Part shown: one piece after another, positions 23,133 to 34,863 of the stretch
Position numbering within the stretch: position 1 is the stretch's first letter
How the letters are laid out: each line of letters starts with the position of its first letter
Origin: Sinonovacula constricta
Lineage: Eukaryota; Mollusca; Bivalvia; Cardiida; Solecurtidae
DNA length: 64,000 nt
Direction of reading: 5' to 3'
Assembly (NCBI GenBank): GCA_007844125.1
Contig: CM017573.1
Location: 3,549,141 to 3,613,140 of the forward strand
Translations under genes and position numbers: made by a program
The notes under the pieces: model-generated
Told to the model about the DNA's origin: nothing
The model's input: only the letters and a program-made list of their open reading frames with translations
The model's database searches: none

Positions 23133-25667
23133 CAGTAATACTAATCCTCATTATGCTTCTCCTTGTCATTATCATCATTTTCAGCATCATAGACATCATT
23201 CTTGTCCAATATCTACTTCTCTGCATTATTATTGACATTATGGAAGTTGCATCCATCAAAATACACTCAATTAAAACAATGTTATAATTGATCACCATAC
23301 AGTGTATGAAACATACTTGTGTATAATGTGATAGATAGAATGTCCACTGGCAATCTTTATGTTTCCAGGGCCCATGGTTTAAAACTTTAAGCTCAAGCCA
23401 GCTTCAAGTATCTGTTTGGTCAGATTTCAAAATCCATTCAACTCTAACCAATCACATATTTAGGTGATGACTTAGAATTAAGCTCAAAATTTTATAATGA
23501 TTTAGTTAAGTTAGATTGAAATGTTTTGACAATATAGCACAAGTTTCTTACCTTAAAGCTCCCACTTACAATTTCCTAATTCAGAAATTAGGTTCTTAAC
23601 TCTTCTATCATCAAAATAGTTACAAAAGCATCAATAAAACTAAGAACTAAGGAAAACACTTTTTTTTACCAGAAATTGGAAATAAATTGATGTATGGGTT
23701 ATCCCCCAGACTTCCGTCAATGCTGTGGCATGAGTCAACATTTTGTTACCTTATGCTCTCAGTAGTTTCATTGCATTAATAATTTCCTATTTGATCAGAG
23801 AGCAGTCATTGATTTCATGAAAATGGAGAAGTTGTGTATAAACTGTATTAAAACTCCTTCCAAATTCCTCCGACAGCATCAATTCATCAGAACAACGTCT
23901 CCTAAATCTTAACTCTGTAATAAAGTCAATAATAGCAATAAAAGCACAATTACGAAAAAAAGGAAAGCATTTTGTCTGAGGAGATTTCTTTGCTGATTTC
24001 AACCCGCATTCTAATGTAGGAGTGAACTGTGTCTCATTTAATTCCCTGTTTGATTATTTCTTAGCTTAAACTGCACAGAACTCTTGTTTTCGATCAAATC
24101 TTTGTCATCAGAGGCTTGATCCTTACAGTCGCAATGCTCATGGTTATACAGACACTTGTAAACATTATTTTGAATAGTGTTGTATTTTTAAATTTCTTTT
24201 AAAAAACAACAACATATGAATAGAGAGAAAACAACACTTTGACTTGTGTATATTACTTGTGTATAAGGTTCTTGCTGTGTTTTAGAATATTTATACCATG
24301 GTTCATTTATAGTGTCTTATCCAGTACTAGGTTTCTTTATTTTTTAATACACCATAGCAAACATAATGAGGACCATAATTGTGATGTCTTGCTATTATAT
24401 GACAACACAGAGAACCTAGAGAAATGTGTCAGCAGTACCACTGGTGCACTTCTCATCAGCTAGAAGATGTAATCACATGGAAGGACTAGGTTGCACTCAG
24501 CTGATTGATCTATTGGCTTATTGTTGTGATATATCTGCAATAAATGCAGTTAGACTGGGCAAACCTACATCATCTCTTTTTTTGTTCAAAATCACCCTAA
24601 AACCATTAAAATATTTTCAAAATTTGGAAAGATTTCTTCTGTTATTCATGCATGTTTATTTTCTCTTTTCATATGCTGTGGCCAATCGTGTCTGTAGGTA
24701 AGTGTGAATTTCAGTTATTTTCAATATTTCATGTATGTTCATATTATGGGAATTTTTTTCCTTATTTTTTTTTTAAGTAAGTGTAAATTGTTTTGGTAAG
24801 TGTTATTCAACACGGAACAGCAGTTCAACACTTAGGTTAGCGATTTGATGCAATTATGGACTTCTTGTTTAATATACAATGCCAGTAGTTATTATTATAA
24901 TAACTCATCCCACCAAACATATCTCCAAATTGTTTATACATACTCTATTGTTTCATCTCCAGACATGAATTACAATGGCAAACCATTTTAATTTTAGTTG
25001 TCCCATACTGACAGTTATGTAATGCTAATGCCCTGCCTAACAAAATTATGTGTGCCAAACTTGTGCCAAAGTATTCCCAATTGTTTTAACCTTAACCATG
25101 ATTTTGTGTTAGCAAATCCTTCTGAATACTTCTTGTTGTCATATAGACAGCAATAATATGGGGATCTGGTGGCGTAATTTGCATTAATTGGCAGACCTCA
25201 GTTGGCTCGATGGTGTACAATGAGACGAGACAGAGATATCGAGTGATAATCAATGAGACAATTGCATGTTCAAATGTCTTTATAGTAGACAAAAGATACC
25301 AACAAGGTTCTTCTACTTTAATCTATTGTTTTCCATTGTCTACCACATCAGCTTGGATGTTATTTAACCCTGAAGGACTGTGGTTTAGTTAAGGGTTTAC
25401 ATATTCTTTATTACTTGAAATGCATTCCTTGCTAGGTTACTTTTTTTGTAACACAGAGAAGTGCACATAGTCTTCTGTATACAATTTTGTAGCTGGAAAA
25501 AAACAGCTAATAGATTATTTTAAACCTGTCATGGAAATGAGCCCAAGGACCGTACCACTTTTTGAAGTATGCCCTTTTGGTTGATTTTCCATGTCATGAG
25601 CAGAACTTGGCTACAGTGTGACAGAGTTGCTTCAATCATACTTGTAATATACTTATGTAGTTTATGA
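23133..25667. other. Non-coding stretch, nothing recognised
   Basis: AT-rich. The frame at 24426-24701 ends in a stop immediately followed by GGTAAGTG, a perfect donor-like sequence, but the protein is not recognisable. A short inverted pair GTGTTATTCAACAC lies near 24801. No supported gene. Confidence 0.55.
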
Positions 25668-26194
25668 TTAAAGGGGGTAACCAACAGTTTACCTATTTCA
25701 AATTGATGTAACAAAATTTTTACCACAATTACGGGAAATTCTGCATCAACTCATACTTTCATCGAAGTAAAGATCGTGAAAAAATAACTCTAAATGTTCA
25801 TTCCTTCTATGTCGATCAATAAGAACAATAATGATCTATGCAAGAAATAGATACTTGTGTCAGTGTGGCTCATATAGAAAATACCTCTTTACTATACAGT
25901 AAAACCTCTCGAAGCGGCACCTCTAAGCAGCGGCTACCTCTAAGCAGCGGCAGTTAAATTTCCCCCCAGTAGTATTCAGCACAATAATGATCTATGCAAG
26001 AAATAGATACTGATGTCAGTGTGGCTCATATAGAAAATACCTGTTTACTATAATTAGTGGGGATAAACATGTATTCTTCACTGTTCACACAAATCATCAT
26101 TGAACAGCATTTTGCAGGACCTTTTCAGCTAACAATGACTTATTTGGTTGTTTGAGGAAAAAAAATGCTCCAAACTGTCAAATACTACCTTTAA
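25668..26194 (+). mobile_element. TTAA-flanked TIR MITE, copy 1, with an internal 156-bp duplication
   Basis: The left end is TTAAAGGGGGTAACCAACAG and the right end is CTGTCAAATACTACCTTTAA, imperfect inverted repeats each including TTAA. The interior parallels the copy at 32797-33299 (AATGTTCATTCC, GGCTCATATAGAAAATACCT, GAACAGCATTTTGCAGGACC). No transposase. A TTAA target is typical of piggyBac-type elements, but the terminal bases do not clearly match piggyBac, so superfamily is left open. Copy 1 carries a 72-bp direct repeat (25825-25896 and 25981-26052, about three mismatches) around an 84-bp insert, described separately. Confidence 0.7.
25897..25965 (+). mobile_element. pogo/Tigger-like terminal repeat fragment
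   Basis: After the dinucleotide TA comes CAGTAAAACCTCTCGAAGCG, then twofold GGCNNACCTCTAAGCAGC-type repeats. CAGTRNAACCTC...AAG(C/T)GG starts are characteristic of pogo/Tigger-like Tc1-mariner elements that insert at TA. Only this one terminus is present, with no matching inverted end nearby and no transposase. It lies between the two 72-bp direct repeats inside the MITE. Confidence 0.5.
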
Positions 26195-26837
26195 CGAAAG
26201 TGTAGAGCATGAGATCAGTAGCATGTAATGTTTAAAAAAGACAGTCTGGTTTTAACATAGTTTCTTCATGTTCACCTCAAACAGAATCTGATGAGATGCT
26301 GGGTAAAAGGGTCTATGTGTGTGTGGAAATGAATATGTGTCTGTGTTTTTTGTTGTTTTATGATGGTATTAAAATAATTTTAATTTATGCAAAAATTTCA
26401 GCATTAACAATCTGCAATAATCTCTGACCTGTGCTGATATTTAAACATTTTTATGACAAAATGTGAAACATGAACCCATTGACCTGACATTGTATCATAA
26501 ACTTTTTAAAACAATTTTGACCTGTGAACAGTGCCTCTGTTCTGTTTTCTTTTAACAGGCACCAAGCTGGAGACTTTATATTATAAAAACAGAACAAATT
26601 CTTCATTTACTGGATGGTCTGGTCTGCATTTTTTTTCATTAAATAGCCATTATCTTACCGTTTTGTTTACAAAACCAGTCTAGCTGATGCCTCTTGTCTA
26701 GTTTGCATATTTTTAGTTAAATATTTTACCCTTCTTTATTCCTCAAATATATCAAGTAAGGGAAGAAGTCTATAAAACAACAGCAAAATAAAAGATAAAA
26801 GAAGATGTAAAAAATGGAAAATCTGTAAATTTTCTGT
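26195..26837. other. Non-coding stretch, nothing recognised
   Basis: AT-rich, no coding signal, no repeat hallmark found. Confidence 0.6.
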
Positions 26838-27224
26838 AACAAGAGGCCCATGGTGGCACTGAAGCACGCACATGAGAACACTCTCTTTCAGTATGCTTTA
26901 AAATCTAATCACAAGATTAATTGTACAAAACCATGCATTTTGCATCTTTTAATCAATAAAGTTAATAAAGTTACATGTTAAGCAAATTCGTGCATGCATT
27001 ATTATATCAAGATTTCTATGCAGACAAAGATTCTGACTGGTTAAGTTCTATGAAGAATTGGCCCCCCAAAACTCATTCAGGGTGTTCACAGGGTTTACAA
27101 GCTTTTTTTGACCAAGGTCTACTTTTTGACCCCACCTGACCAGTAACTAACCCATTCAAGATGCATGCATACAAACATACTTACCAAGTTTGGTGAAAAC
27201 TGGACCTTAAATGTGGCCTCTCTT
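26838..27224 (+). repeat. Degenerate bivalve-type dispersed repeat
   Basis: Begins AACAAGAGGCCCATGG and later contains TTTTTGACCCCACCTGACCA, AACATACTTACCAAGTTTGG, TGAAAACTGGACC and ATGTGGCCTCTC. This order of phrases is one I associate with an abundant dispersed repeat in oyster, mussel and clam genomes. The copy is diverged, non-coding and probably missing internal parts. Identification is from memory of the sequence type. Confidence 0.6.
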
Positions 27225-27771
27225 ATAACCAGGTACAGAACTGCAGTCTGTGACAGTGGGGCCCTCCCTACACAGTATATTGTAAACATCTTGGCCTTGT
27301 AGTAAACACATAGTCATGGAATACTTATTTGAATTACATTTTGCTCCCTTATAGTGCCACTTTCCTCTAATCACCAAGTGATATTTCTGCCAGACATTGA
27401 TCATTCATTAATCTACATGTCATGCATTTATGCAAGACATATTATAATCACTTGAAGATCTTAGTAAATGGATGACATTATTAAAGTTAACATTTGATGT
27501 ATATTAGTCCTTTTTGCCATATATATTTGTTTCTTTACTCGCACTGCTTTTTGCCCAGGCATGCAGACTAACTGCGAATAGTAAAGTTTATGCAGGGTCA
27601 ATCCTTTGTGATTCAGCTTTCTTGTAACTCTTGAATGCTGTTAAAAGTGACAACATCAAATATTAGGGACAAGAATGAAAGTGCTTTAAGCACTGTGGTA
27701 TTTACTGCACTTAAGAGCAGATGTGAAGGTCACTATGCTCCTTTTTCTGGTTACATTATTTTTTGTTGTTG
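27225..27771. other. Non-coding stretch, nothing recognised
   Basis: No gene. The minus-strand frame at 27207-27404 is partly in the preceding repeat and has no recognisable domain. Confidence 0.6.
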
Positions 27772-27985
27772 CAATGCACAGATACAATTATGATCATAAT
27801 GGTGAAATCCAGCTAATTATTGATGGAGGAAGACCCCAGACATTATATATATCTGGGTAAATCCACTGACACACTGCAGATCAGATGGAAGACCTCCTCA
27901 CATGAGAAGTCCTCACACTGACAGGACTCGGAACCACATGGTGAAGGGCAGAGAAGTCAGGGACTTAAACCACCCATCCCTTTTT
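27772..27985 (-). mobile_element. SINE-A copy 4 (minus strand)
   Basis: Reverse complement of the SINE-A body: GATGGAGGAAGACCCCAGAC, ATCTGGGTAAATCCACTG, CAGATGGAAGACCTCCTCAC. The head region follows, with GGACTCGGAACCACATGG near the B-box and AGTCAGGGACTTAAACC. The 3' end reads ATTATGATCATAATGGTGAA ATCCAGCTAATTATT. Confidence 0.75.
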
Positions 27986-30028
27986 GGTTATATCACAGGA
28001 ATCATGTTCTTCTGGATGCTCTTTTTCTATGTGCTCTGAAAGTTTATTTATAAATTTGAAGTTCAATCAGTATTATTTCTTGATTATATTTGCATCTGGT
28101 TTTAACAGTGTGGACATACCAACTTAAACATTTAAAATTTAACTCCTGCACAATTTAAACCATGTGAATTTTGTTACACATTCTATCATGAAAATATAAA
28201 GAACTCCTTTTTATCCTGTGAGAGACGGGATAAGTCTTAAATTGTTACGTTGGCTGCTTTCATTGTAAAAACAGTAACTACTAATACAGTGAATACAAAC
28301 AATGTGTTTTGATGGGACTGATGATGATGATAATGACCATGAAATGAAACAACAACTTGGTTGATGCTAATAATGCCACTTTCACTTTTGCTGATGATAA
28401 TAAGAATTATGAAGTACCAAATGCTGCTAATCTATGCTAATGAAAGCTGACAGAAAGACCAACAGGTTTTGAAAATAAAAGATATATATTTTACGTTGTT
28501 TACTGTTGATGATAATGCTGATGATGGTGATTATAAAGATGATTATATGTTGACAGATTCTCTGACAAGATTCAGATATATATAATAAGGATCTCTCTGG
28601 TCTGCTGGTAGCAATGCTTCAATAACAACCACACACTGACAGGAGGCATCTGGAGATATGGGAATTTACCATCATAAAACTAAACACCTTTGGAATGAGT
28701 TTCTCTTTTTAAAGTTTATATCAATGGACTAGTTATGATCGTTTTCCTCATCTAATACCGCTGGTACCATCATCATGGGGTTTGACAGTCACATGACAGT
28801 TTGATCAAAGCTTTCCATTGCTCTTTGTTCTGTGCATCTAGTCTTACCAGGCCAGTGGCATGTCTTCTAAGATGATATGATCCAATCCCTTTCATGTTCC
28901 CCTCAGGACATCGGGCACCTGGCCGCTCCAGTGCCTAGACTGTGTTAGACCTTGTGCTTATCGGGTCTTCGCTGGGAATGTCTGAACCCTTGAAACTGGT
29001 TTTGTCATGTCTTGGCCGGATGCCCAGGATTGACACCACTGACCTGGGACTAATCTCAGCATTGGTCCCTAATGTCATTGCAGTCTTGTTAGGACAGCTT
29101 CCTTCACCATCCATATCAGAGATGTGTTTGTTAGACACTCCTGGTTTATAATGTGAACATGGATTCTGCAGTTAAATTCAGCATTGTCATTATTCTGGTG
29201 ACAATAGATTTCTGCTGAAAGTGTAAATCTTTTGACAGTCTGGTACATATTAGGCTATCAAAGCCTACAAAATATCTCTGAACTTTGAAGTTAATAAAGA
29301 TGGAAATTTATGTTAAAAGATTAAAAAATTCTAAAAATTTAACAAATTTAGCATTAAGCCATAAAGAAATAACTAATTAAAATATATGTAAATAAATAGC
29401 TGAGGCGTTAAACTGAATTGAACTCTAACATTATAAAAGTCTCAAAAGTTTAGTGAGTTTATACTTGTTTTATTTTATTTTGTTCATCAAATCTCTTTAT
29501 AGCTTGTGCTTATTAGAACTGTATAATCTGTATTATAATACCTATGAGATGTATGGGATGTATGTTGCTATGCCTACACAAGTTCATTCTCAACCTTACA
29601 TCCCTTCATACACAGTAAAACATTCACCATTCATGGTTCAACAATTAGTTTTATGTTCCCATTCTTCCATTGTCATAATTAATACATCAATTATGTTTTA
29701 CATTGTATTGACATCTTGACCTCATTTCCATCTGATAGTGACCCACTTATAGGTTAATAGACCTGCCAGTTTGAAAGTTGTATCTTGAGGCAAATATAAC
29801 TGGACTATATTGGACATTGGGACATTCAGTGGTTATAATTGTTTAGGTTTAAATTATCACAACAACAAATGGAATTGTATTTACATTGAGACTTGGTTTT
29901 TAAAAGATTTTTATGTTAATAATTCTTAGCTAGCTAGCTAAATTTGTTGATGACTAATTATATTGTAATTATAATTGCATACCAATTATTAGACATCAAC
30001 TTCCATCAACATGAAAAAACATACTAAG
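27986..30028. other. Non-coding stretch with a less AT-rich island at 28840-29150
   Basis: Short GATGAT tracts near 28317-28345 and 28505-28535. The island at 28840-29150 is clearly richer in G and C and carries uninterrupted frames on both strands (28942-29151 plus, 28935-29138 minus). Neither translation is recognisable and having both open points to composition rather than coding. Elsewhere AT-rich. Confidence 0.45.
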
Positions 30029-30140
30029 ACATATTGTTAGAGATGTAGCTGCTTATAGTGAAGATCCTGATCAGACAGCTGTAGAACTACACAATTAACC
30101 TAAGGCTGACCTGTACAAGCTATGCAGTCTAAAAGGTAAG
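30029..30140 (+). repeat. Dispersed 'GATCCTGAYCAGACAG' repeat, single-copy version
   Basis: ATATTGTTAGAGATGTAGCT, AGATCCTGATCAGACAGC, TGTAGAACTAC and a 3' stretch ending AAAAGGTAAGTAC match, in order, the repeat at 40696-41050 (ACATTGTTAAAGATTATGCA, AGATCCTGACCAGACAGTTG, GAACTAC, GAAAGGTAAAGAG). Here the central part is present once; there it is amplified as a 79-bp tandem array. Function unknown. Confidence 0.55.
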
Positions 30141-32014
30141 TACATTTTACATGTCACTTGATCACAAGTTCACACAATATAAACTTAAATTTATTTCACT
30201 GAACAAAGAACTTAACTACCCGGCCACAACATTACCATTGATGCCCATTTTCATTAAAAGTATTTCTTTATTACATTGGAGTGACATCAAGCTTTCATTG
30301 ATAAGAAATAACGACAAGCACAATGCATGCCCTGTCATCTGGAAGACCAGCACTACCACATTATGAATTTGTCCTGATCTTGACTCGAACCAGCATGGTG
30401 AACAGTCAAGGATATAAGTTACAGAAGTGAAAGTACTTCACAACATTTTAATCTAGGTTGATGTGACATATATTGGCTACCACCACTTAGGTGGCCTGGA
30501 GTGTGGATTCATATTAAATCAACTGACCGCAGAATATTCAGGACAACTGTAATGAAATTCACTGACCTATTTTATCACCATTTAAGACCTCCTTTTAACT
30601 GCTGAGTCGTTTATCTTTTTGTTAAACATTGTCATCAGGTACTCCTAGCCATATTAAGAGGGGAAGGGGAAATCTGAGTTGTCTACAGATCACCTAAGGT
30701 TACCTGGCATATTGAACAGATACTAAATGGCAATTGAAGCTCACTTGAGAGAATGCTGATATTTTGAAAAAAAAATCAGTTTTGAAAGAGGGTAACGACG
30801 TCTTATTAAAATGGTTAATTGGCAGTTGAAACGTAATTTTCTAACAAAAACTTATAATATATACAAAATACAGCCAAAACAAATAAAAGCACAGTTTAAA
30901 GTTAAACTCAGCAATAAAAGCCTTGTTAACATTTGAGATAGCAACCAGACATTACAGAGACGTTACCTCATTGATAGACCATTGAAAGAACATACAGATA
31001 CAAATAAATATATGCTCATGACACAACATCATGGTAGTACTATACCTTTCTTTACATTCAGTACCTTGAGTGATATATTTCCATATTGGTAGTAAAGGAC
31101 AGTTGACAAGGCTCTGTCCCTTTCTACCTTGTATGGACTCTTTTGCATACAGCTTGTAGGCTCAGTTCTACCTTGTATGGGTTGTATGTTCCCCCGCAGG
31201 TCCCTGAAACCTGCTGTAAACCGACACGTCGTAAACTTCACCAGCGTGTGGCTTAATAGCTAAAGACGGCAGTATCTCACATGTATGTAACATATACCTG
31301 CTGTAAACATTGTGTGTCCCAATCCCTCTTATGTTATACAGTCATGTTTACATAGTTCTGTGAGGACAATTTTTATGGTTATATCCATATGGATAAGGAT
31401 GTCTTCGTAGGAGGATGTGCTGTCATTTTATAAGGCACTAATTGGAATTTAATTTGATTTAATTTGGAGGATTTAAAGGCTTGTTGCCAGAAACAGAGGA
31501 GTCACATTGTCTTGTTGCGTGTTGAGATCTGTGGCCTTAAACATGATAATAAGGGGATCAGTCATGTGACAATTGTTTGATGAGAATTAAATAATTCTGC
31601 ATTGTGATCTTGAGGACTAATTAATGTGCATGTGCACTGGTTGTTGTATTCTAATTGGATTAATGCACAGAACAGAAGCTAATTAGGAATGCAGAGGAAC
31701 ATGCAGAGGATGTTCCGTTCTGGCAAGGTAAATAGATACAATTCTTTTCCAAAGTATATATTGGACTTATTTTTTCGAAGTTATTCAATGATATTTTGTT
31801 ATATTTAAATTGTGATGATGCATTGTAAATGTAATTTTTATTATTTGGGATATAATGGCTCAAGCAATTGCTTACAGTGGTATTTGCAATATTGTAGAAC
31901 CCTATCATTTTATATTTGCCTTAGCTGGATAATTTGTGTACAAATAAATAATTAATCTTTATTGTGTGGGGTTGATAATATATGACAAAAGACATAACTC
32001 ATGGTGTCAAGCAG
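30141..32014. other. Non-coding stretch; SINE-A head scrap at ~30375-30425; homeodomain-site cluster at 31430-31700
   Basis: GACTCGAACCAGCATGGTGA ACAGTCAAGGATATAAGTTA near 30380 is a plausible minus-strand SINE-A head fragment. Two TCTACCTTGTATGG words lie at about 31114 and 31169. The segment 31430-31700 has many TAATTG/TAATTA/TTAATT cores in otherwise complex sequence. No gene is supported. Confidence 0.45.
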
Positions 32015-32175
32015 TCTTTTGTTGAGGAAAATGCCAGACAATATATCTGGGTAGAACCATTGGCACACTGTGGGTCAGGTGGTAAACCTCCTTACATACA
32101 AAGTTACTGACCAAATGGCACTTGAACTCGGGTAGTGTTGTGCTGAGGAATTTTAAGTTACCAGTAATTTAGCAT
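32015..32175 (-). mobile_element. SINE-A copy 5 (minus strand, diverged)
   Basis: Reverse-complement SINE-A: TGAGGAAAATGCCAGACAAT, ATCTGGGTAGAACCATTGG, GGTCAGGTGGTAAACCTCC, then ACTTGAACTCGGGTAGTG as the inverted B-box region. The 3' end of the element (left side here) is poorly preserved. Confidence 0.7.
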
Positions 32176-32796
32176 TGTGATCAGTTAAACTGATGTATTT
32201 TTTTATGTACTGTTGATTATCTTTTTCATAATATAATCTACTGCTTTAGTGATGCAGTAAAATTGTTAAAAAGTATTATTTGGGAGTTCATTTGAAAAAA
32301 ATTGGTTGATATTTCTTTCACTAAAGTTAAATCATTGATGTGGACAAAAATGGATGGTAGAAATGTAGCATTAATCTGGAGGGTTTCGTAATTATGTTCT
32401 AGCCTACTCAAGGCACCATGATGAAATTCAGCATTCAGGCATTTCTTTTATTGTTTTCAGTTTTTACTTAGCAAGAATGAGCATTTTATTCAAAATATTA
32501 GATTTTCTTTTAATAATTGTACAATAAAAGGCTTATCTTTTCCATTTTGGGGACAGTTAAAGATAATGACACACTGGGGGAGAGGACCTTTAATGTTGAC
32601 TAAGTTTGGATAAAAAAACAATTAAAAAAAAAATTTTTTTTTGACAGTGACACTTTTAAAATGATTATGACAAAATGGTCACTAACAGGCTCCTCAAGTA
32701 ATAATTGTTATTGTGAGTAAAGGTGCTAAATTGTGGACAGAGACTGTCTCACAATGGAGGGAACCTTGCCTTAGGTTTTAGTCTCCTGTGATAGCT
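32176..32796. other. Non-coding stretch, nothing recognised
   Basis: AT-rich with an A-run/T-run junction near 32620-32642. No coding signal. Confidence 0.6.
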
Positions 32797-33299
32797 TTAA
32801 AGGTGGTATCCAACAGTTTGCCTTCATCTGACATATGTAATAATATCTGACCTGTTTTATATTTTTTGTGCATAATGTCTGTAGAAAAAAAAAATCATGC
32901 TTAAGTCTAAGCTTTGACGGTTTTTAACTGTATCTCAACTTTACAGCAGTAAAAATCGTTAATAAACACTTAAAATGTTCACTCTTTTCAAATCTGTAAA
33001 TAAGAGCGATTTGGATTCTTGCTAAAAATAGACATCGACGTCACAGCGTATTATGATGATGAGCTAAAACATAAGTGGTCACATGGTTTACTTAGCTTTA
33101 AAAAAAAAAGCTAACTGTGCAGCATGGCTCAGATAGAAAAGACATGTTTGTAATGATGATTGTGGTGATATGGTTCACTTTTCAGACAGGTGTAGGACAT
33201 CAATAAACAGCATTTTGCTAGATCTCTTCAAGTAACAATAGTTTATTAAGACGTTTAATGAAAATATTTTTGTTTCACAATGTCGGACACCACTTTTAA
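32797..33299 (+). mobile_element. TTAA-flanked TIR MITE, copy 2 (uninterrupted)
   Basis: The left end is TTAAAGGTGGTATCCAACAG and the right end is GTCGGACACCACTTTTAA, good imperfect inverted repeats bounded by TTAA on both sides; total about 503 bp. The interior includes CAGCAGTAAAAATCGTTAAT, AAAATGTTCACTCTTTT, GGCTCAGATAGAAAAGACAT and ATCAATAAACAGCATTTTGC, in the same order as copy 1 at 25668-26194. No open frame of note. Mobility would need a transposase supplied in trans. Confidence 0.75.
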
Positions 33300-34591
33300 G
33301 ACATGTTTATATTTTGAAGATAGATAAGTAAGCACAAGAAAGTGAGTGTGTTGAATGATTTGCTGTTATCAATTATATTTTTCATTCTCTCTTAAGTGGA
33401 TAATGCATCTTTATGTGGTAATATGTAAAAAATAATTAATCAAATATGGAAAGTTGTTTCTAAATAATGAATAATTATGTCATTTTAAACTTTCTGCCAA
33501 ATAATGTACGTGTTCCCTTTCTCAATGAAAGTCCACATGTTAAAATACAGTGGGCTTTTGTAACAGAATGCATTATTTAGTGTGTTAAATGAAAATGTAA
33601 ATGTATTTTTCTTTAAAGACTTTAAAAGTAAACACAAAACATAACTTAAAATACAACAGTCCTAGAACTTTTGGCAAAGACAATATGTCATAATGTCTCA
33701 TACTCTTGTCGAGGTGTCTCTGTTAAGGCAGTGCTTATTCTGCTTCAAACAGAATTCTGTGAAAAACTTTAGCATTGTTGATGAGAATTTATTTTATATC
33801 AGTTATCAATTTTATATTAACCATTTTGTTCAGTACTTCAGTTATTACTCCATATTTTCATGTAATCTTTTCATTTCATGATTTTACCCCGTGATTTTTT
33901 TGTCCATACTTAGGCATTGAAATGTTTATGTGCAGCATAAGACTGATTGTTTCTTGAATTATTCATGGTTACGAACATTATCACTGTGTTAAGATTTGCA
34001 ATTAAGGCTTTATCCCCAATGCTCGAGACTAGATTAATAATTTTCTTTCATTTTCTTCAACTTCATTTTATCATTTTAATGGTGTTGGGAAGTCTCACAT
34101 CTTATTAGTACTGCAGAAAATGTTAAGGTCCTTTAGGAGGTTTGTGGTCTGTCATACATAACAATGGCTGTATTATAGTTCAAATACAGTGGGGTATATA
34201 TTGGCACAGTTGTTTTCTTGGTATCATTCCTTGTTTTGCCAAACTCTGTAGTGGTGGAACTATCATAGTAACATTTTTATAGGGAGTGATAACTCCATGG
34301 CTCCTTACTGTTATATTTTTATTCTGGTTACATTCTTTTGCTCTGTATAAGTCAATAATGTCAATAATGTCTTCCATTTAAAAAGAAAAGGTGACTGTGC
34401 CAGTCTATTTTGAATACTAAGGTGCTATTTCCAGTGGTTTTCATGGGATTTAATTTTTATTCTTTAATTAAAATAACTATCTGTAAGGTTTAAATGCAAT
34501 GGTCATTTGTATGATTAGTATACGGTGCACTTGGTAGGCAAATATATACTAGCATGTATCATACTTGGACATTTTGAACTGTGGTTAGGAT
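33300..34591. other. Non-coding stretch, nothing recognised
   Basis: AT-rich. Open frames at 33693-33881 and 34180-34377 have no recognisable domain. Confidence 0.6.
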
Positions 34592-34863
34592 GTGGTGCAC
34601 AGGTGGCTTGTTACACCCTTACCAAGGGTGCCGATGGCCAGGTGCCTTGTTACACCCAAGGGTGCCCATGGCCAGGTGCCTTGATACACCCAAGGGTGCC
34701 CATGGCCAGGTGCCTTGATACACCCAAGGGTGCCCATGGCCAGGTGCCTTGATACACCCAAGGGTGCCCACGGCCAGGTGCCTTGATACACCCAAGGGTG
34801 CCCACGGCCAGGTGCCTTGATACACCCAAGGGTGCCCATGGCCAGGTGCCTTGTTACACCCAT
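34592..34863. repeat. GC-rich minisatellite, 34-bp unit, ~8 copies
   Basis: Units start at 34624, 34658, 34692, 34726, 34760, 34794 and 34828, exactly 34 bp apart, with a degenerate partial unit before. The unit contains GGGTGCCCATGGCCAGGTGC and TTGATACACCC; variants include ACGG for ATGG and TTGTTA for TTGATA. Across unit borders CACCC-AA-GGGTG forms a short hairpin. Because 34 is not divisible by 3, three frames rotate and long spurious open frames arise on both strands. The last partial unit (GGCTGCCCATGG) merges into the head of the adjoining SINE-A copy, and the unit resembles the SINE-A 5' end. Confidence 0.92.

Noticed and set aside
22739..23298. Open frames up to 182 residues on both strands
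   Set aside because: They are translations of the CAT/GAA microsatellite (poly-Ile/His/Ser/Glu or poly-Met/Asp); triplet repeats stay open in every frame without a stop triplet.
24426..24701. Terminal-exon or exon-donor candidate (91 residues ending at a GTAAGT)
   Set aside because: The stop codon immediately precedes the donor-like site, the translation is not recognisable and such donors are frequent by chance.
28935..29151. Coding exon in the less AT-rich island
   Set aside because: Both strands are open over the same stretch and neither translation resembles a known protein; composition explains it.
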